64,000 nucleotides of DNA from Hyphomonas sp. (GTDB lineage Bacteria; Pseudomonadota; Alphaproteobacteria; Caulobacterales; Hyphomonadaceae), in contig NZ_JALHLS010000003.1 in the NCBI RefSeq assembly GCF_022844445.1, positions 1 to 64,000 on the forward strand, given 5' to 3'. This document shows, in pieces, positions 17,901 to 25,714 of this stretch. Positions within the stretch are counted from its first letter, which is position 1; each line of letters begins with the position of its first letter. A program made the translations under genes and the position numbers. The notes under the pieces were generated by a model. It did not search any database and was not told the DNA's origin. It saw only the letters and a list, made by a program, of their open reading frames with translations.

Positions 17901-19811
17901 GTGCTGATCGAAGCGCGGCCCACCGAGTCGGGAGGCGACATCAACCCTTGGGGCATTAATTTCCAAACTATGTTCCACATGTCCGGCGACTCAGGCTTCT
18001 TCCGCACGCCAGCACAGATGGAGTCCGAGGGCTGGCAACCCGACGGGGCGAACTGGATTCGGGAAACGCCTGCTGGCGTTGAGCGCCGGGTGCCGCTCTA
18101 TGAAGCCAAGATGATCCATCACTTCGATCATCGCTGGGCCACCTATAGTCCGGATGCGAGCGAAGATGAGGAAGGCGCGCGCGATTGCACCGTTGTCGAG
18201 AAACAAGAATTAAATTTCGAGCCTTCGCCCCGCTATTGGGTGCCGGAGGAAGAAGTCGTCCTGCGTGCCGCCCGCGTTCCTGCGGCGCTGAAAAGTGCCG
18301 TTAAACAGGCGCGCGGCGAAGGCGGAAAGGGACGCCGCAAGGCAAGTTCTGATCTAGGGGAAAGCGCATATGCAGGTGTGCTCAAGGCGCTTGCCACTTG
18401 GATTGCCGGCGCCATTTATGCGATCGAGGAACGCCCCGCGCGGGAAACCGATCTGTTCCACCTCCTTGGCCGCGCGCATGATTGGCGCGGCACGCTGAAG
18501 GTGGCGCCAGAACGCTTCTTGCTCGATCCCAAGACAGTTGCGGGCGGCGCAGAGATGCAACGCGAAACGCCGCTGTCGGCGGATGATCTTGCTCGCCTCG
18601 GCGACGAGCCAAAAGATCCGCTGGTGCTTGCCGAGCGCCTTATCGCAGCTAAGCAGCCGCGCTGGCTCATGGGCTGGCGGGATATCACTAACGCCACGAA
18701 CGAGCGGACGGTCGTTGGCGGAGTATTCCCGAAAGCCGGCGTCGGCAATAATCTACCCATTTGGTATCCTGGACCTCAAGTCGATGGAAAGCATGCAGCA
18801 GCTTTCGTTGGCATGCTTACTTCTCTGACGTTCGATTTTTCGGCCCGTCACAAGGTCGGTGGCACTCATCTCAACTTCTTCATCGCCCAACAACTTCCGG
18901 TCCTTCCTCCTTCCGCCTTCTCCCACGAGGATCTCGGGTTCATCACCCCGCGGGTGCTGGAGCTTACCTACACGAGTCACGCCATGAAACCTTGGGCGGA
19001 GGACTTGGGATATTCCGGTCAGCCCTTCGTGTGGAACGAGGATCGCCGCCCCCAAATACGCGCGGAACTCGACGCCTTCTTTGCTAAAAAATATGGTCTC
19101 ACCGAGGAAGAGCTGCGTTATGTGCTCGACCCGGAGAAGGTCAAAGGCTCCGGCTACCCGTCAGAAACATTCAGGGGACTGAAGGAAAAGGAAACCCGCC
19201 AGTTTGGCGAATACCGCACCGAGCGTCTGGTGTTGGCGGCGTGGAAACGGACTGAGGCCGATCAGCTATCCGATGTGCTTCCAGCCTCCGTCGTATTGCC
19301 GCGTCTCGAGGACTTGGCAGATGGCGCCTGGGCTTGGCCGGCAACCGTGCAGCCGCGAGACCGTCTTCGCTACGCGGCGCAATACGCGCTCTGGCAGATG
19401 GATCAGGCGAACGATGGCGCCCGCGCCCGCTTCGTAATCGCCAGCCTTGCGGAACCGGCACTGCTCACGCCTCTGTTGTCGGCTAGCGACCGGAATCAGT
19501 GGATCAGGCTCGCCGGCCCCGACGCGCAGCCTGCACAAGGCGCAGTACGGCTGAGCCCAGCTATCAATGCAGCGTGGCGATCGATGTTCGAGACGCTGCT
19601 TACCTCGGGCCAATTGGAGGAACGCGCCGATGGAGCATGGGCACGGGGGCAGCATTTTAATTCGGCGGGGCTACAAGCCGTTTCCGCCGATGCTCAGCGC
19701 GCCGCCTTTGTAATTCGCGCAATTCGAAGCCTTGACGTCAGGAGCCTAACCGCGGCTGTTGCGCAGGAGGACAATGTGGTCTGGGCGAGGTTTGGGCATG
19801 GCGCAGCCTGA
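14961..19811 (+). CDS. Eco57I-type N6-adenine DNA methyltransferase, DrmMI-like
   Basis: A 1616-residue class I SAM-dependent DNA methyltransferase. AdoMet-binding motif I is DPACGSGHFLL starting at Asp489, preceded by TGSYYTPDSLVQLLL. Catalytic motif IV is NPPW at 758-761, typical of gamma-type N6-adenine enzymes. The N-terminal ~440 residues resemble the helical region of Eco57I/PglX-like proteins, and the long C-terminal half probably holds the target-recognition domain. No PD-(D/E)XK nuclease motif is obvious, so it is likely a modification enzyme only, marking self DNA as DrmMI does in class 1 DISARM. PglX of BREX was considered, but no pglZ, brxC or brxL is present. It begins three bases after the drmD-like stop and overlaps the next gene. 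Confidence 0.8.
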   Translation: MARKPITDVSAWPSLTLEGNLVAPAMVASIDRRQASEQTEEDYRIRKGLTIREEISTAFRVGQSHFDGFAKFENPSVEATRRFVRDFLKETLGFDDLAPTDGVVSFLAGGRVPIVVVPPSDEKLDRRSPTLSNDRSRSAAFALQDYLNDSDHALWGLVTNGTVIRLMRDNASLTRPAYVEADLAQIFTNEDAASFAVLWSLIHRTRFGIADTGVTDCILERWREAGSREGEVVRDRLADQVETALKVLGSGFLEANPDLAASLKSGEVNLTEWFNELLRLVYRLIFLMVAEDRNLLHPEGAKAIARKLYAEGYSLAALRAQCARAATWDKHHDRYEGVKVVFHALAHGQEALGLPALGGLFSAGILPRLEGARLRNRAFMEALYRLSWLSDKTGIVPVNWRAMETEELGSVYESLLELQPQLGDDGKTLVFASEAAEQKGNQRKTTGSYYTPDSLVQLLLDTTLDPVLNEREAQAADPAEALLKLTVVDPACGSGHFLLAAARRIASRVARHRAGGIPSAADFRHALREVACRCLYGVDRNPMAVELTKVALWIEALEPGRPLAFFDAQIRCGDSLIGVFSRAMLREGLPDEAYKPLTGDDKELSRRYARLNKEQRDRAKGHPQLFKSWSPPEILAERDHKLKEMAQDDLASVEAKARDFEDMRASDDWRRLKTASDLYISANFYMAAFFTPKAAGATGTDAMPLTEHVWQAAGGQAPAEHLRQGAKLTAEKVNAFHWFIEFPEIMERDGGFDVVIGNPPWERIKLQEQEFFAARSPAIASAPNKAERQKLIGLLESADPDVADGRLWRDFVFAKRAAEAASEFARSSGRYPLTGRGDVNTYALFAEMFSRLVGPRGRAGIIVPTAIATDSTTASFFAAQVDERRLVSLHDFQTGRGFFDRIGHARFKFSLVTLAAPGAGPAAISFSFFSRTAEDFADERRHFSLSPTEIAAVNPNTKTVPVFRTRTDAELTAKIYLRGPVLIEARPTESGGDINPWGINFQTMFHMSGDSGFFRTPAQMESEGWQPDGANWIRETPAGVERRVPLYEAKMIHHFDHRWATYSPDASEDEEGARDCTVVEKQELNFEPSPRYWVPEEEVVLRAARVPAALKSAVKQARGEGGKGRRKASSDLGESAYAGVLKALATWIAGAIYAIEERPARETDLFHLLGRAHDWRGTLKVAPERFLLDPKTVAGGAEMQRETPLSADDLARLGDEPKDPLVLAERLIAAKQPRWLMGWRDITNATNERTVVGGVFPKAGVGNNLPIWYPGPQVDGKHAAAFVGMLTSLTFDFSARHKVGGTHLNFFIAQQLPVLPPSAFSHEDLGFITPRVLELTYTSHAMKPWAEDLGYSGQPFVWNEDRRPQIRAELDAFFAKKYGLTEEELRYVLDPEKVKGSGYPSETFRGLKEKETRQFGEYRTERLVLAAWKRTEADQLSDVLPASVVLPRLEDLADGAWAWPATVQPRDRLRYAAQYALWQMDQANDGARARFVIASLAEPALLTPLLSASDRNQWIRLAGPDAQPAQGAVRLSPAINAAWRSMFETLLTSGQLEERADGAWARGQHFNSAGLQAVSADAQRAAFVIRAIRSLDVRSLTAAVAQEDNVVWARFGHGAA

Positions 19812-21768
19812 ACTGTTTGCCCCAACGATGCACCCGCCGATGGCGCCGGAGGGCCGCGTCGGGCCTCGGCTTTGGTTTCGTCGGCTAGCCGTCTTCAAGG
19901 ACCCACAGACCATCATCCGCGACGTGTCGTTGAAACCCGGCCTCAACATCATCTGGACGCCAGATATGTCGAGCAGCGGCAACCGCGCCTTGGCCCATGG
20001 CAGCGGCAAGACAACCTTCTGCCGTTTGCTTCGAGCTTGTCTGGGGGAGCCCGCCTATGCGACCGATCCCCAGCGATCACGGATCATGGCAAGGCTGCCG
20101 AACGGCGTGATAGCGGCGGAAGTTCTAATCGATGGCGCATGCTGGGTAATTGTCCGCCCGTTAGGATTTCTGGGCGGGGAGTTCGCCACTCGAGCAGAGT
20201 CAATAGAGGAGGCTATCGCGCGCGGCCGTCTCGACGGGGATCAAACATTCATTGACCCTGTCTTGATCGACACCTTTTTCCCGACGATCGCAGGAGTCAC
20301 GCCGCCTGATGTCAGCCATGACCAAGTCTGGGATGTCCTTCGTGCTTGGTTGACGCGCGATCAGGAGTGCCGTCTTGCCGACATTCTGGCGTGGCGGTCA
20401 TCACAGACGCAAACCCGTTCACGCGCACAAGTGCTGGGCGAAACAGCTAAGCTGACGATGGTGCGCCTCGCTTTGCGCGCTCTCGACGCGGAAGAGCGCG
20501 CGGCGGCCGGCCGCGAGCGAGACCTCGTGGCTGCTGTCGAGGATGAACGGCGACGCCAAGCTTATCAGCAGCAGCGGTATGCCGATGGTCTGAAAGCCGT
20601 GAGGCTAGCATTGGGCGTGGGCGATGAAGTTGGTTTCGACGATACCATTGACCAGAAAGGCTTGGTCTCGTTGGCAGAGAGGGCATTGGCGGACGCCATG
20701 CGAACCGATCTGCCGAAGCCGCCCGACGTCAGTTCGATCTTCGGGCGTCTGTATGCACTCAATGAGGAGCGCGGAGTATTCGTTGCGAAACAACAGCAGT
20801 TCGAAAACGAGGCGCGCTTCAAGCGAGACGAAGCCGGGCGTTACCGTTCCGAAGCGACCTTGGGCGAGATCGATATCACTCAGGGACGGATCCGGGTCTG
20901 CCCCGTCTGTAGAGTCAGCATAGATGAGGTTAAGGCGAAGGGGTGCGGCATTTCACTCGAAGCATGTGACCTGTCTGCGCTGAAGGTCGCAATTGCTGAG
21001 AAGCAGAAGAGGGCCGCCGAGCTGGACGCAGAGGCGAACGGTGCAGAACAGGCGGCCAAAGGCGTCGAAGCCCAGATTCAGCAGCTCGGTCCTCGGCGGC
21101 AAGCACTTGAGGCGGAGGCCAAAGCCGCTGACACTGCTAGCCGCGCCGCGCAGGTGGCTGCGAAGGAGGTCCAAGACCGCATCTATCGATCGAGGCGAAT
21201 ACTCGATGATGCGCGGTCGCTGCGCGCAGCCGAAGCAGCCGCTAAACCAACACCCCCGGGGACTGCGGCGCTGGAAGCAGTTCGCGCACAGTTGGAGTCG
21301 GGGCGCTCGCGGGCGCGGGCAGCCATCAGGACGCTTGAGGAGAGATACCAAGGGATCATGGCCGCCTGGCTCCCCGACGGAGTGGAAGGCACCATCAAGC
21401 TGGATGGCCACGGCCTGAAAGTTGATGCCGAATTCTCGGGACGAGGTGAGGTATCAACCGCCGCCTTGGACTCCCTCAAGATTGTGGCCTTCGACCTTGC
21501 CGCTTTGCACATGGCTATTGAGGAGAAAGCCGACCTGCCAGCCTTCCTCATTCACGACAGTCCGCGTGAGGCGGACTTGGATGGGCAGCTCTACGCCCGC
21601 CTCTTCAGCCTTGTGCATCAATGGGAGAAAGAGGTGGAAACACCATGCTTCCAGTACATCGTTACGACCACTACCGCTCCCCCGCCCGAGCTACAGGGCG
21701 ACAATCATATAAGACTTCGAATGAGCTCGACGCCGGCGGAGATGCGTCTGTTTGGAATGGACATCTGA
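19798..21768 (+). CDS. Rad50/SMC-like ATPase with a CPVC hook
   Basis: A 656-residue ABC-type ATPase. The P-loop is HGSGKTT with Lys71. Predicted coiled-coil arms rich in Ala, Glu, Lys and Arg run on both sides of a CPVC zinc-hook-like motif at 368-371. A C-terminal Walker B segment FLIHDSPREADLD has Asp587. The arms are much shorter than in Rad50, resembling compact defence-associated SMC-like ATPases. It is the fourth long gene of the putative DISARM-like operon, immediately before an HNH nuclease, a pairing that suggests ATP-gated nuclease activity (inference). ATG 19798 has GAGG seven bases upstream and overlaps the methylase stop by 14 bases; ATG 19774 with AGGAGG only three bases away is the alternative. 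Confidence 0.75.
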   Translation: MAQPELFAPTMHPPMAPEGRVGPRLWFRRLAVFKDPQTIIRDVSLKPGLNIIWTPDMSSSGNRALAHGSGKTTFCRLLRACLGEPAYATDPQRSRIMARLPNGVIAAEVLIDGACWVIVRPLGFLGGEFATRAESIEEAIARGRLDGDQTFIDPVLIDTFFPTIAGVTPPDVSHDQVWDVLRAWLTRDQECRLADILAWRSSQTQTRSRAQVLGETAKLTMVRLALRALDAEERAAAGRERDLVAAVEDERRRQAYQQQRYADGLKAVRLALGVGDEVGFDDTIDQKGLVSLAERALADAMRTDLPKPPDVSSIFGRLYALNEERGVFVAKQQQFENEARFKRDEAGRYRSEATLGEIDITQGRIRVCPVCRVSIDEVKAKGCGISLEACDLSALKVAIAEKQKRAAELDAEANGAEQAAKGVEAQIQQLGPRRQALEAEAKAADTASRAAQVAAKEVQDRIYRSRRILDDARSLRAAEAAAKPTPPGTAALEAVRAQLESGRSRARAAIRTLEERYQGIMAAWLPDGVEGTIKLDGHGLKVDAEFSGRGEVSTAALDSLKIVAFDLAALHMAIEEKADLPAFLIHDSPREADLDGQLYARLFSLVHQWEKEVETPCFQYIVTTTTAPPPELQGDNHIRLRMSSTPAEMRLFGMDI

Positions 21769-21792
21769 TTCTCAAAGGAGGCGACCGAAACT

Positions 21793-22551
21793 ATGACAAT
21801 CGAATCGCCTCAATCGTTCGTTGTCCGCGAGGAGTGTCAGAAGGTCGCGTCGCAGAATGGCTTCCGTCGCGTTCTCGGGGAAGAAGCGGGTTGGGCGGCT
21901 TTCGGCTCGACCACCGCTAGGGGCTCAATTTTTGTTGCTGCTACAACACCGTCAGGGCCGTGGTTTCTCGCCCTCGACCATTTTGGTGTCATCCAAGAAC
22001 TGGGTTTACCCGCCGCCGACGTTCCCGGTCCCGGCCACGCTCGTTATTGTTTCGAGGCTCTAGGAGCACTCTACGCGGTGCTGCGTCGCGTATATGAATT
22101 GAGTGTCAGCCTGCCTGATGCACCGCTACGGGAGTTTGAGCGTTGCGTCTCAGATCTGCCCCGAACAACCGAGGCCGAACGGCTTGTAGTGCAGAGGATC
22201 GGCCAGGACATATTTCGGGCGCGTCTGATGGATTACTGGCAGGGACGCTGCCCCCTTACTGGTATCTCCGATGCGGCCCTTCTGCGCGCCTCGCACATCG
22301 TCCCATGGGCGGACTGCGAAAGTGATGCCGAGCGGCTTGATGTGCACAACGGACTCCTTCTGTCGGCCCTATGGGATGCCGCCTTCGACCGCGCGCTTGT
22401 AACCTTCGACGACGAGGGCAAACCAGAACTCTCGCCAGCCCTGAGCGAACCTGCACGGAGCGAATTGCGCTGGTGCTCGCCGATCTCGCTTAACGACGAA
22501 CATCGGCGGAGGCTGGCCCGTCATCGCGAGCGGTTGCAAGCGTCTGGGTAG
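21793..22551 (+). CDS. HNH endonuclease (HNH_2 type) of the DISARM-like operon
   Basis: A 252-residue protein whose C-terminal half is an HNH_2-type nuclease: FRARLMDYWQGRCPLTG, then ASHIVPW with His168, and LDVHNGLLLSALWDAAFDRAL with His185-Asn186. The N-terminal ~125 residues are a separate small domain I do not recognise, possibly for targeting or binding the ATPase. Proteins of this class occur in many defence islands as DNA-cleaving effectors. It lies 24 bases after the Rad50-like ATPase gene, with AAAGGAGG upstream of ATG 21793 at a rather long spacing of about 11 bases. It is the last gene of the island; in this position it could supply the nuclease activity that drmC provides in classical DISARM. 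Confidence 0.8.
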   Translation: MTIESPQSFVVREECQKVASQNGFRRVLGEEAGWAAFGSTTARGSIFVAATTPSGPWFLALDHFGVIQELGLPAADVPGPGHARYCFEALGALYAVLRRVYELSVSLPDAPLREFERCVSDLPRTTEAERLVVQRIGQDIFRARLMDYWQGRCPLTGISDAALLRASHIVPWADCESDAERLDVHNGLLLSALWDAAFDRALVTFDDEGKPELSPALSEPARSELRWCSPISLNDEHRRRLARHRERLQASG

Positions 22552-23190
22552 CGGGTTGTTTCGAAGAGGCAGCGCGCGCGGCTCATGTGGCGGTGGGGCG
22601 GCCGTGACGGTACAGTTCACAGGTCGCCACTAACCCCGGCGTATCGGGCGGGGAATCGGCGGGGTCGATTTGAGTGGCCTTGCGCGGGCTTCCTGGCCGG
22701 GCTTGGCGATAGATGGCGGAAGGTGCTTCTCAGAGATCTGGTCAAAAAACCCAATGCTTTCAAGAGCGGCGTTTTCTGACGGTGTGCATGACGGTATAGA
22801 AGTCTGAGGAAATTATTTTAATGAATGAAATCAACGCGATGTGTCGATAGGAAATAACCGAGTGGGAATGAGCTTGCCTGGCGGGTGCGCGATGCAGGGA
22901 AGGGGGCGCGCTCGAAGGTTAAGCCCGCATGAATTCGGGCGGGCATGATCTGAGGCACAGCCGCCAGCATCTCGCTGGCAAGGTCGTGGTCGCATGCGCT
23001 TTGTGAGCGCATTGCCGGGGACGCAAATCAGTCCATAAGCGTCGATAAGTGGCTGCGCCACCTATAGAGACCCATCATTCGCATAATCAATATTATGGGA
23101 AATCGGTGATCGGGTAACCTGGCTGCGTCCGTATACGGTATGGGTTTCAGGCGCTGCGGCCCCCTCAGGGCGCACTCCCCTCACGCGTCC
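22552..23190. other. Gene-free boundary between defence island and core chromosome
   Basis: About 640 bases with no convincing gene. Short open frames exist on both strands (for example 22585-22779 + and 22818-23061 -) but lack ribosome-binding sites and recognisable domains. Several short hairpins occur, for example GCCCG/CGGGC at 22923-22940 and GCCAGC/GCTGGC at 22963-22979, none with a T tract. The stretch 22740-22860 is locally more AT-rich. I see no tRNA, integrase remnant or obvious direct repeat, so the mechanism by which the island arrived is not visible. Confidence 0.5.
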
Positions 23191-23994
23191 CTACACTTCA
23201 AACGCGATTTCCATGCCGTCATAGGCCGGCTCCACCCCGTCAGGAAGATCCCGGACCAGCGTCTGGTAGTCCATGTCGACATGCAGATTGGTCAGGATAG
23301 CCCGGCGCGGTTTGAGCTCGGCGATCCAGGCCAGCGTTAACTCGAGGTGCGCATGCGATGGATGTGGCGCGTAACGCAAGGCGTCGATAATCAGTGTGTC
23401 GAGGCCCCTCAATGCGTCCATCGAGTCTGGTGGCAGACCGTTGACGTCGTTGCAGTAGGCCAAGTTGCCCATGCGGAAGCCCATGCATCGAATACGGCCG
23501 TGTTCCATGTCGATGGGCAGGATTTCCACAGGCCCGCCACGGCCTACAATTTCGAAGGGCTTCAGCGGAACGATCACCGGCTGCACCGCCATGATTGCCG
23601 GATACCCGCCTGCGCCGCGGAAGATATAGTCGAATCGCCGCTCCAGACGTTCGCCGGTCGCCGCATCGAAATAGACCGGAATCTGTGCGCGCTGGCGGAT
23701 AGCAAGCGCGCGAACATCATCGATTCCGTGCGCCTGGTCGGCGTGGTCGTGCGTGTAGACAACAGCATCGAGATGGGTGGTGCCGGCCGTCAGCAGCTGC
23801 TCGCGCAGGTCCGGCGACGTGTCGATCAGGATGCGCGTCGCCGCGCCCTCATCGTTCGATCGCTCGATCAGCGCGCTGCAGCGCGTGCGGCGGTTTTTCG
23901 GCTCATCCGGATCGCATGAGCCCCAGTCGCCGCCGACGCGCGGTACGCCGCCGGATGAGCCGGTTCCCAGCAGGACCAAACGCGCCCGCGCCAT
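23191..23994 (-). CDS. PhnP-like metallo-beta-lactamase-fold hydrolase
   Basis: A 267-residue MBL-fold phosphodiesterase-like protein. It begins LVLLGTGSSGGVPR, has the metal-binding motif THDHADQAHGID, and ends with PSHAHLELTLAWI and LTNLHVDMDY, which supply further metal ligands, as in PhnP and related enzymes. No phn genes are nearby, so a general phosphodiesterase or nucleotide-clearing role is more likely than phosphonate use. Its ATG overlaps the tatD stop by one base (TGATG), and the tmk-holB-tatD-MBL arrangement is common in alphaproteobacteria, pointing to co-transcription from the dacC side. It is the first core gene next to the defence island. Confidence 0.8.
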   Translation of the reverse strand: MARARLVLLGTGSSGGVPRVGGDWGSCDPDEPKNRRTRCSALIERSNDEGAATRILIDTSPDLREQLLTAGTTHLDAVVYTHDHADQAHGIDDVRALAIRQRAQIPVYFDAATGERLERRFDYIFRGAGGYPAIMAVQPVIVPLKPFEIVGRGGPVEILPIDMEHGRIRCMGFRMGNLAYCNDVNGLPPDSMDALRGLDTLIIDALRYAPHPSHAHLELTLAWIAELKPRRAILTNLHVDMDYQTLVRDLPDGVEPAYDGMEIAFEV

Positions 23995-24767
23995 CAGGCA
24001 GCTACCTTAGAGAACAGCCGCACAGCATTCTCCGTCGTTGCGCGCTTCACTGTGTCAGTATCGACGCCCATCAGCGCGCCGAGCGCCTCGGCGACGTGCA
24101 CGAGGTAGGAAGGCTCGTTGCGGCGCCCGCGCATCGGCATTGGCGCAAGGTATGGGCAATCGGTTTCCAGGATGATGCGCTCGAGCGGCACGCCGGCGAT
24201 CACCGCGCGCACGTCCTTTGCGCTCTTGAAGGACAGGATGCCGGACACGGAGACATACGATCCGAGTGCCAGCGCGCGGCGGCAGAGCTCCTCACCGCCG
24301 GTGTAGCAATGCAGCAGCGGCCGGAACGGGCCAATCGCGTATTCATCCTCAAGGATGTCCGCCATCAGGCTGTCGGCCTCGCGGGTGTGAAGGATCAGCG
24401 GTAGTCCGGTCGCGCGCGCGGCGCGGACGTGTTCGCGCAGGCTGCGCACCTGGTCGGCCTCGGCGCTGTAGCCGTAGTGGAAGTCGAGCCCGGTCTCGCC
24501 GATCGCCACGACCTTCGGGTGCTCGGCTTCAGTGATCAGCGTCTCAGCCATCAGGCCGGTGAAGTCTTTGGCGTGGTGCGGATGGACGCCAACGGAGCAC
24601 CAGATGTCGCGCTGCGCTTCAGCGATGGCTTTGACTGCCGGGAAGTTATCATAGCGGTCGCAGATGGCGAGGAAGCGCTGCACGCCGGCGGCGCGCGCAC
24701 GCCCCAGCACCTCGTCCAGATCGTTGGCGAAGGCTTCGCCATGCAGGTTCACGTGGGTATCAAACAT
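23994..24767 (-). CDS. tatD: TatD-family metal-dependent deoxyribonuclease
   Basis: A 257-residue TatD/YcfH-family hydrolase with a TIM-barrel metal site: VGVHPHHAKD, the acidic GETGLDFHYGYS, LILHTREAD, LLHCYTGG and ETDCPYLAP are all present. The first metal motif is DTHVNLH instead of the usual DSHCHL, so the second histidine of HxH is Asn here. Family members are 3'-5' exonucleases acting on DNA in repair and degradation. It lies 11 bases after the holB stop and overlaps the next gene, so it belongs to the dacC-tmk-holB-tatD-MBL operon. Confidence 0.88.
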   Translation of the reverse strand: MFDTHVNLHGEAFANDLDEVLGRARAAGVQRFLAICDRYDNFPAVKAIAEAQRDIWCSVGVHPHHAKDFTGLMAETLITEAEHPKVVAIGETGLDFHYGYSAEADQVRSLREHVRAARATGLPLILHTREADSLMADILEDEYAIGPFRPLLHCYTGGEELCRRALALGSYVSVSGILSFKSAKDVRAVIAGVPLERIILETDCPYLAPMPMRGRRNEPSYLVHVAEALGALMGVDTDTVKRATTENAVRLFSKVAA

Positions 24768-24778
24768 CTGGACGGCGT

Positions 24779-25714
24779 TTAGACGGGCTGCGCCAATTCA
24801 TAAAGCCCCGCGACCAGTTTCGTGGCGACCTGGGCGGCATCCATGTTCAATTGTTCGGCGTCGCCGGCGAGGCGTGCCTGTTTCAGCCACACTTTGGCGG
24901 CGGCCGGCTGGGTCTCGGCGCGGTCAGCGAGCCAATCCAGCAGTTCGGCCCGGAAAGCCTCCATGGACGCGTCGTCAACGGCGGCTGCGGCGAGGGCGGT
25001 CATGGCCAGCTTGTCGGGGAAAGTGGGGGCAGACCGGAGCAGGGCCCGGGCGGCCTCAACGGCGGCAAGGGCAGGCGCCGAAGACAGCCGGATGCCCTTC
25101 CCCGGCCTGCCCTTCGCAATCCGCGCGGCCTGCGGCGGCGCACCGGCTGCGTCCAGCGCTTTCCGGCAGTCTTCATCCGTCAGCGCCGACAGGCGCAGCA
25201 CCCGGCAGCGCGACCGGATGGTTGGCAGGATCGGCTCGCGGCCATGATTGATCAGGAACAGCACGCATTTCGGCGGCGGCTCTTCGAGTGTCTTGAGAAG
25301 CGCATTGGCGCCGTTCCGGTTGGTCTCGTCGATGGCGTCGATGATCCCGATTCGCCAACCGCCGAGAGCCGGTTTCATCGTGAAGAAGTCCGTCAGCGCC
25401 CGGATCTGGTCGACGCTGATGTCCTGGACCAGCTTGCCCTTGTCGTTGAGGCCGCGCTGGAGGATGCGAAGGTCTGGGTGGCTGCCGGCCGCGATCGCCC
25501 GCCAGACGGGATCCGTCTTGCCGGCGTCGAGCGGCTGATCTGCCGGGCCGCGCGCGCCGAGAAGGAAACCTGCAAGGCGCAGCGCGAACCGGTACTTGCC
25601 GATACCTTCCGGTCCTTCGATCAGCCAAGCGTGGTGCAGACGAGTGCGCGCATGCGCATCGAGGAAGCGGCGCTCCGCATCGCCATGGCCGAACAGGGGC
25701 CAGCCAGCGGTCAC
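24779..25714 (-). CDS. holB: DNA polymerase III delta-prime subunit
   Basis: A 311-residue clamp-loader subunit. The AAA+ N-terminus has HHAWLIEGPEGIGKYR, where the Walker A Thr/Ser is replaced by Tyr41, fitting the ATPase-inactive delta-prime role. Later elements NALLKTLEEPPPKCVLFLI and IRSRCRVL (SRC motif) are diagnostic of the DnaX/HolB family. The SRC arginine acts as an arginine finger on neighbouring DnaX subunits. The start is GTG 25714, overlapping the tmk stop as GTGA; the frame extends 30 codons further upstream but that part overlaps tmk and has no family similarity. The tmk-holB-tatD order is widely conserved. Confidence 0.88.
   Translation of the reverse strand: MTAGWPLFGHGDAERRFLDAHARTRLHHAWLIEGPEGIGKYRFALRLAGFLLGARGPADQPLDAGKTDPVWRAIAAGSHPDLRILQRGLNDKGKLVQDISVDQIRALTDFFTMKPALGGWRIGIIDAIDETNRNGANALLKTLEEPPPKCVLFLINHGREPILPTIRSRCRVLRLSALTDEDCRKALDAAGAPPQAARIAKGRPGKGIRLSSAPALAAVEAARALLRSAPTFPDKLAMTALAAAAVDDASMEAFRAELLDWLADRAETQPAAAKVWLKQARLAGDAEQLNMDAAQVATKLVAGLYELAQPV

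Noticed and set aside
7013-19811. BREX system
   Set aside because: The methylase resembles PglX superficially, but pglZ, brxA, brxB, brxC and brxL are all absent.
22585-22779. 64-codon frame after the HNH gene
   Set aside because: No ribosome-binding site, no domain, arginine/tryptophan-rich composition typical of chance frames.
22818-23061. Overlapping short - strand frames resembling a decayed gene
   Set aside because: No similarity I can name and no start signals; left as part of the boundary region.
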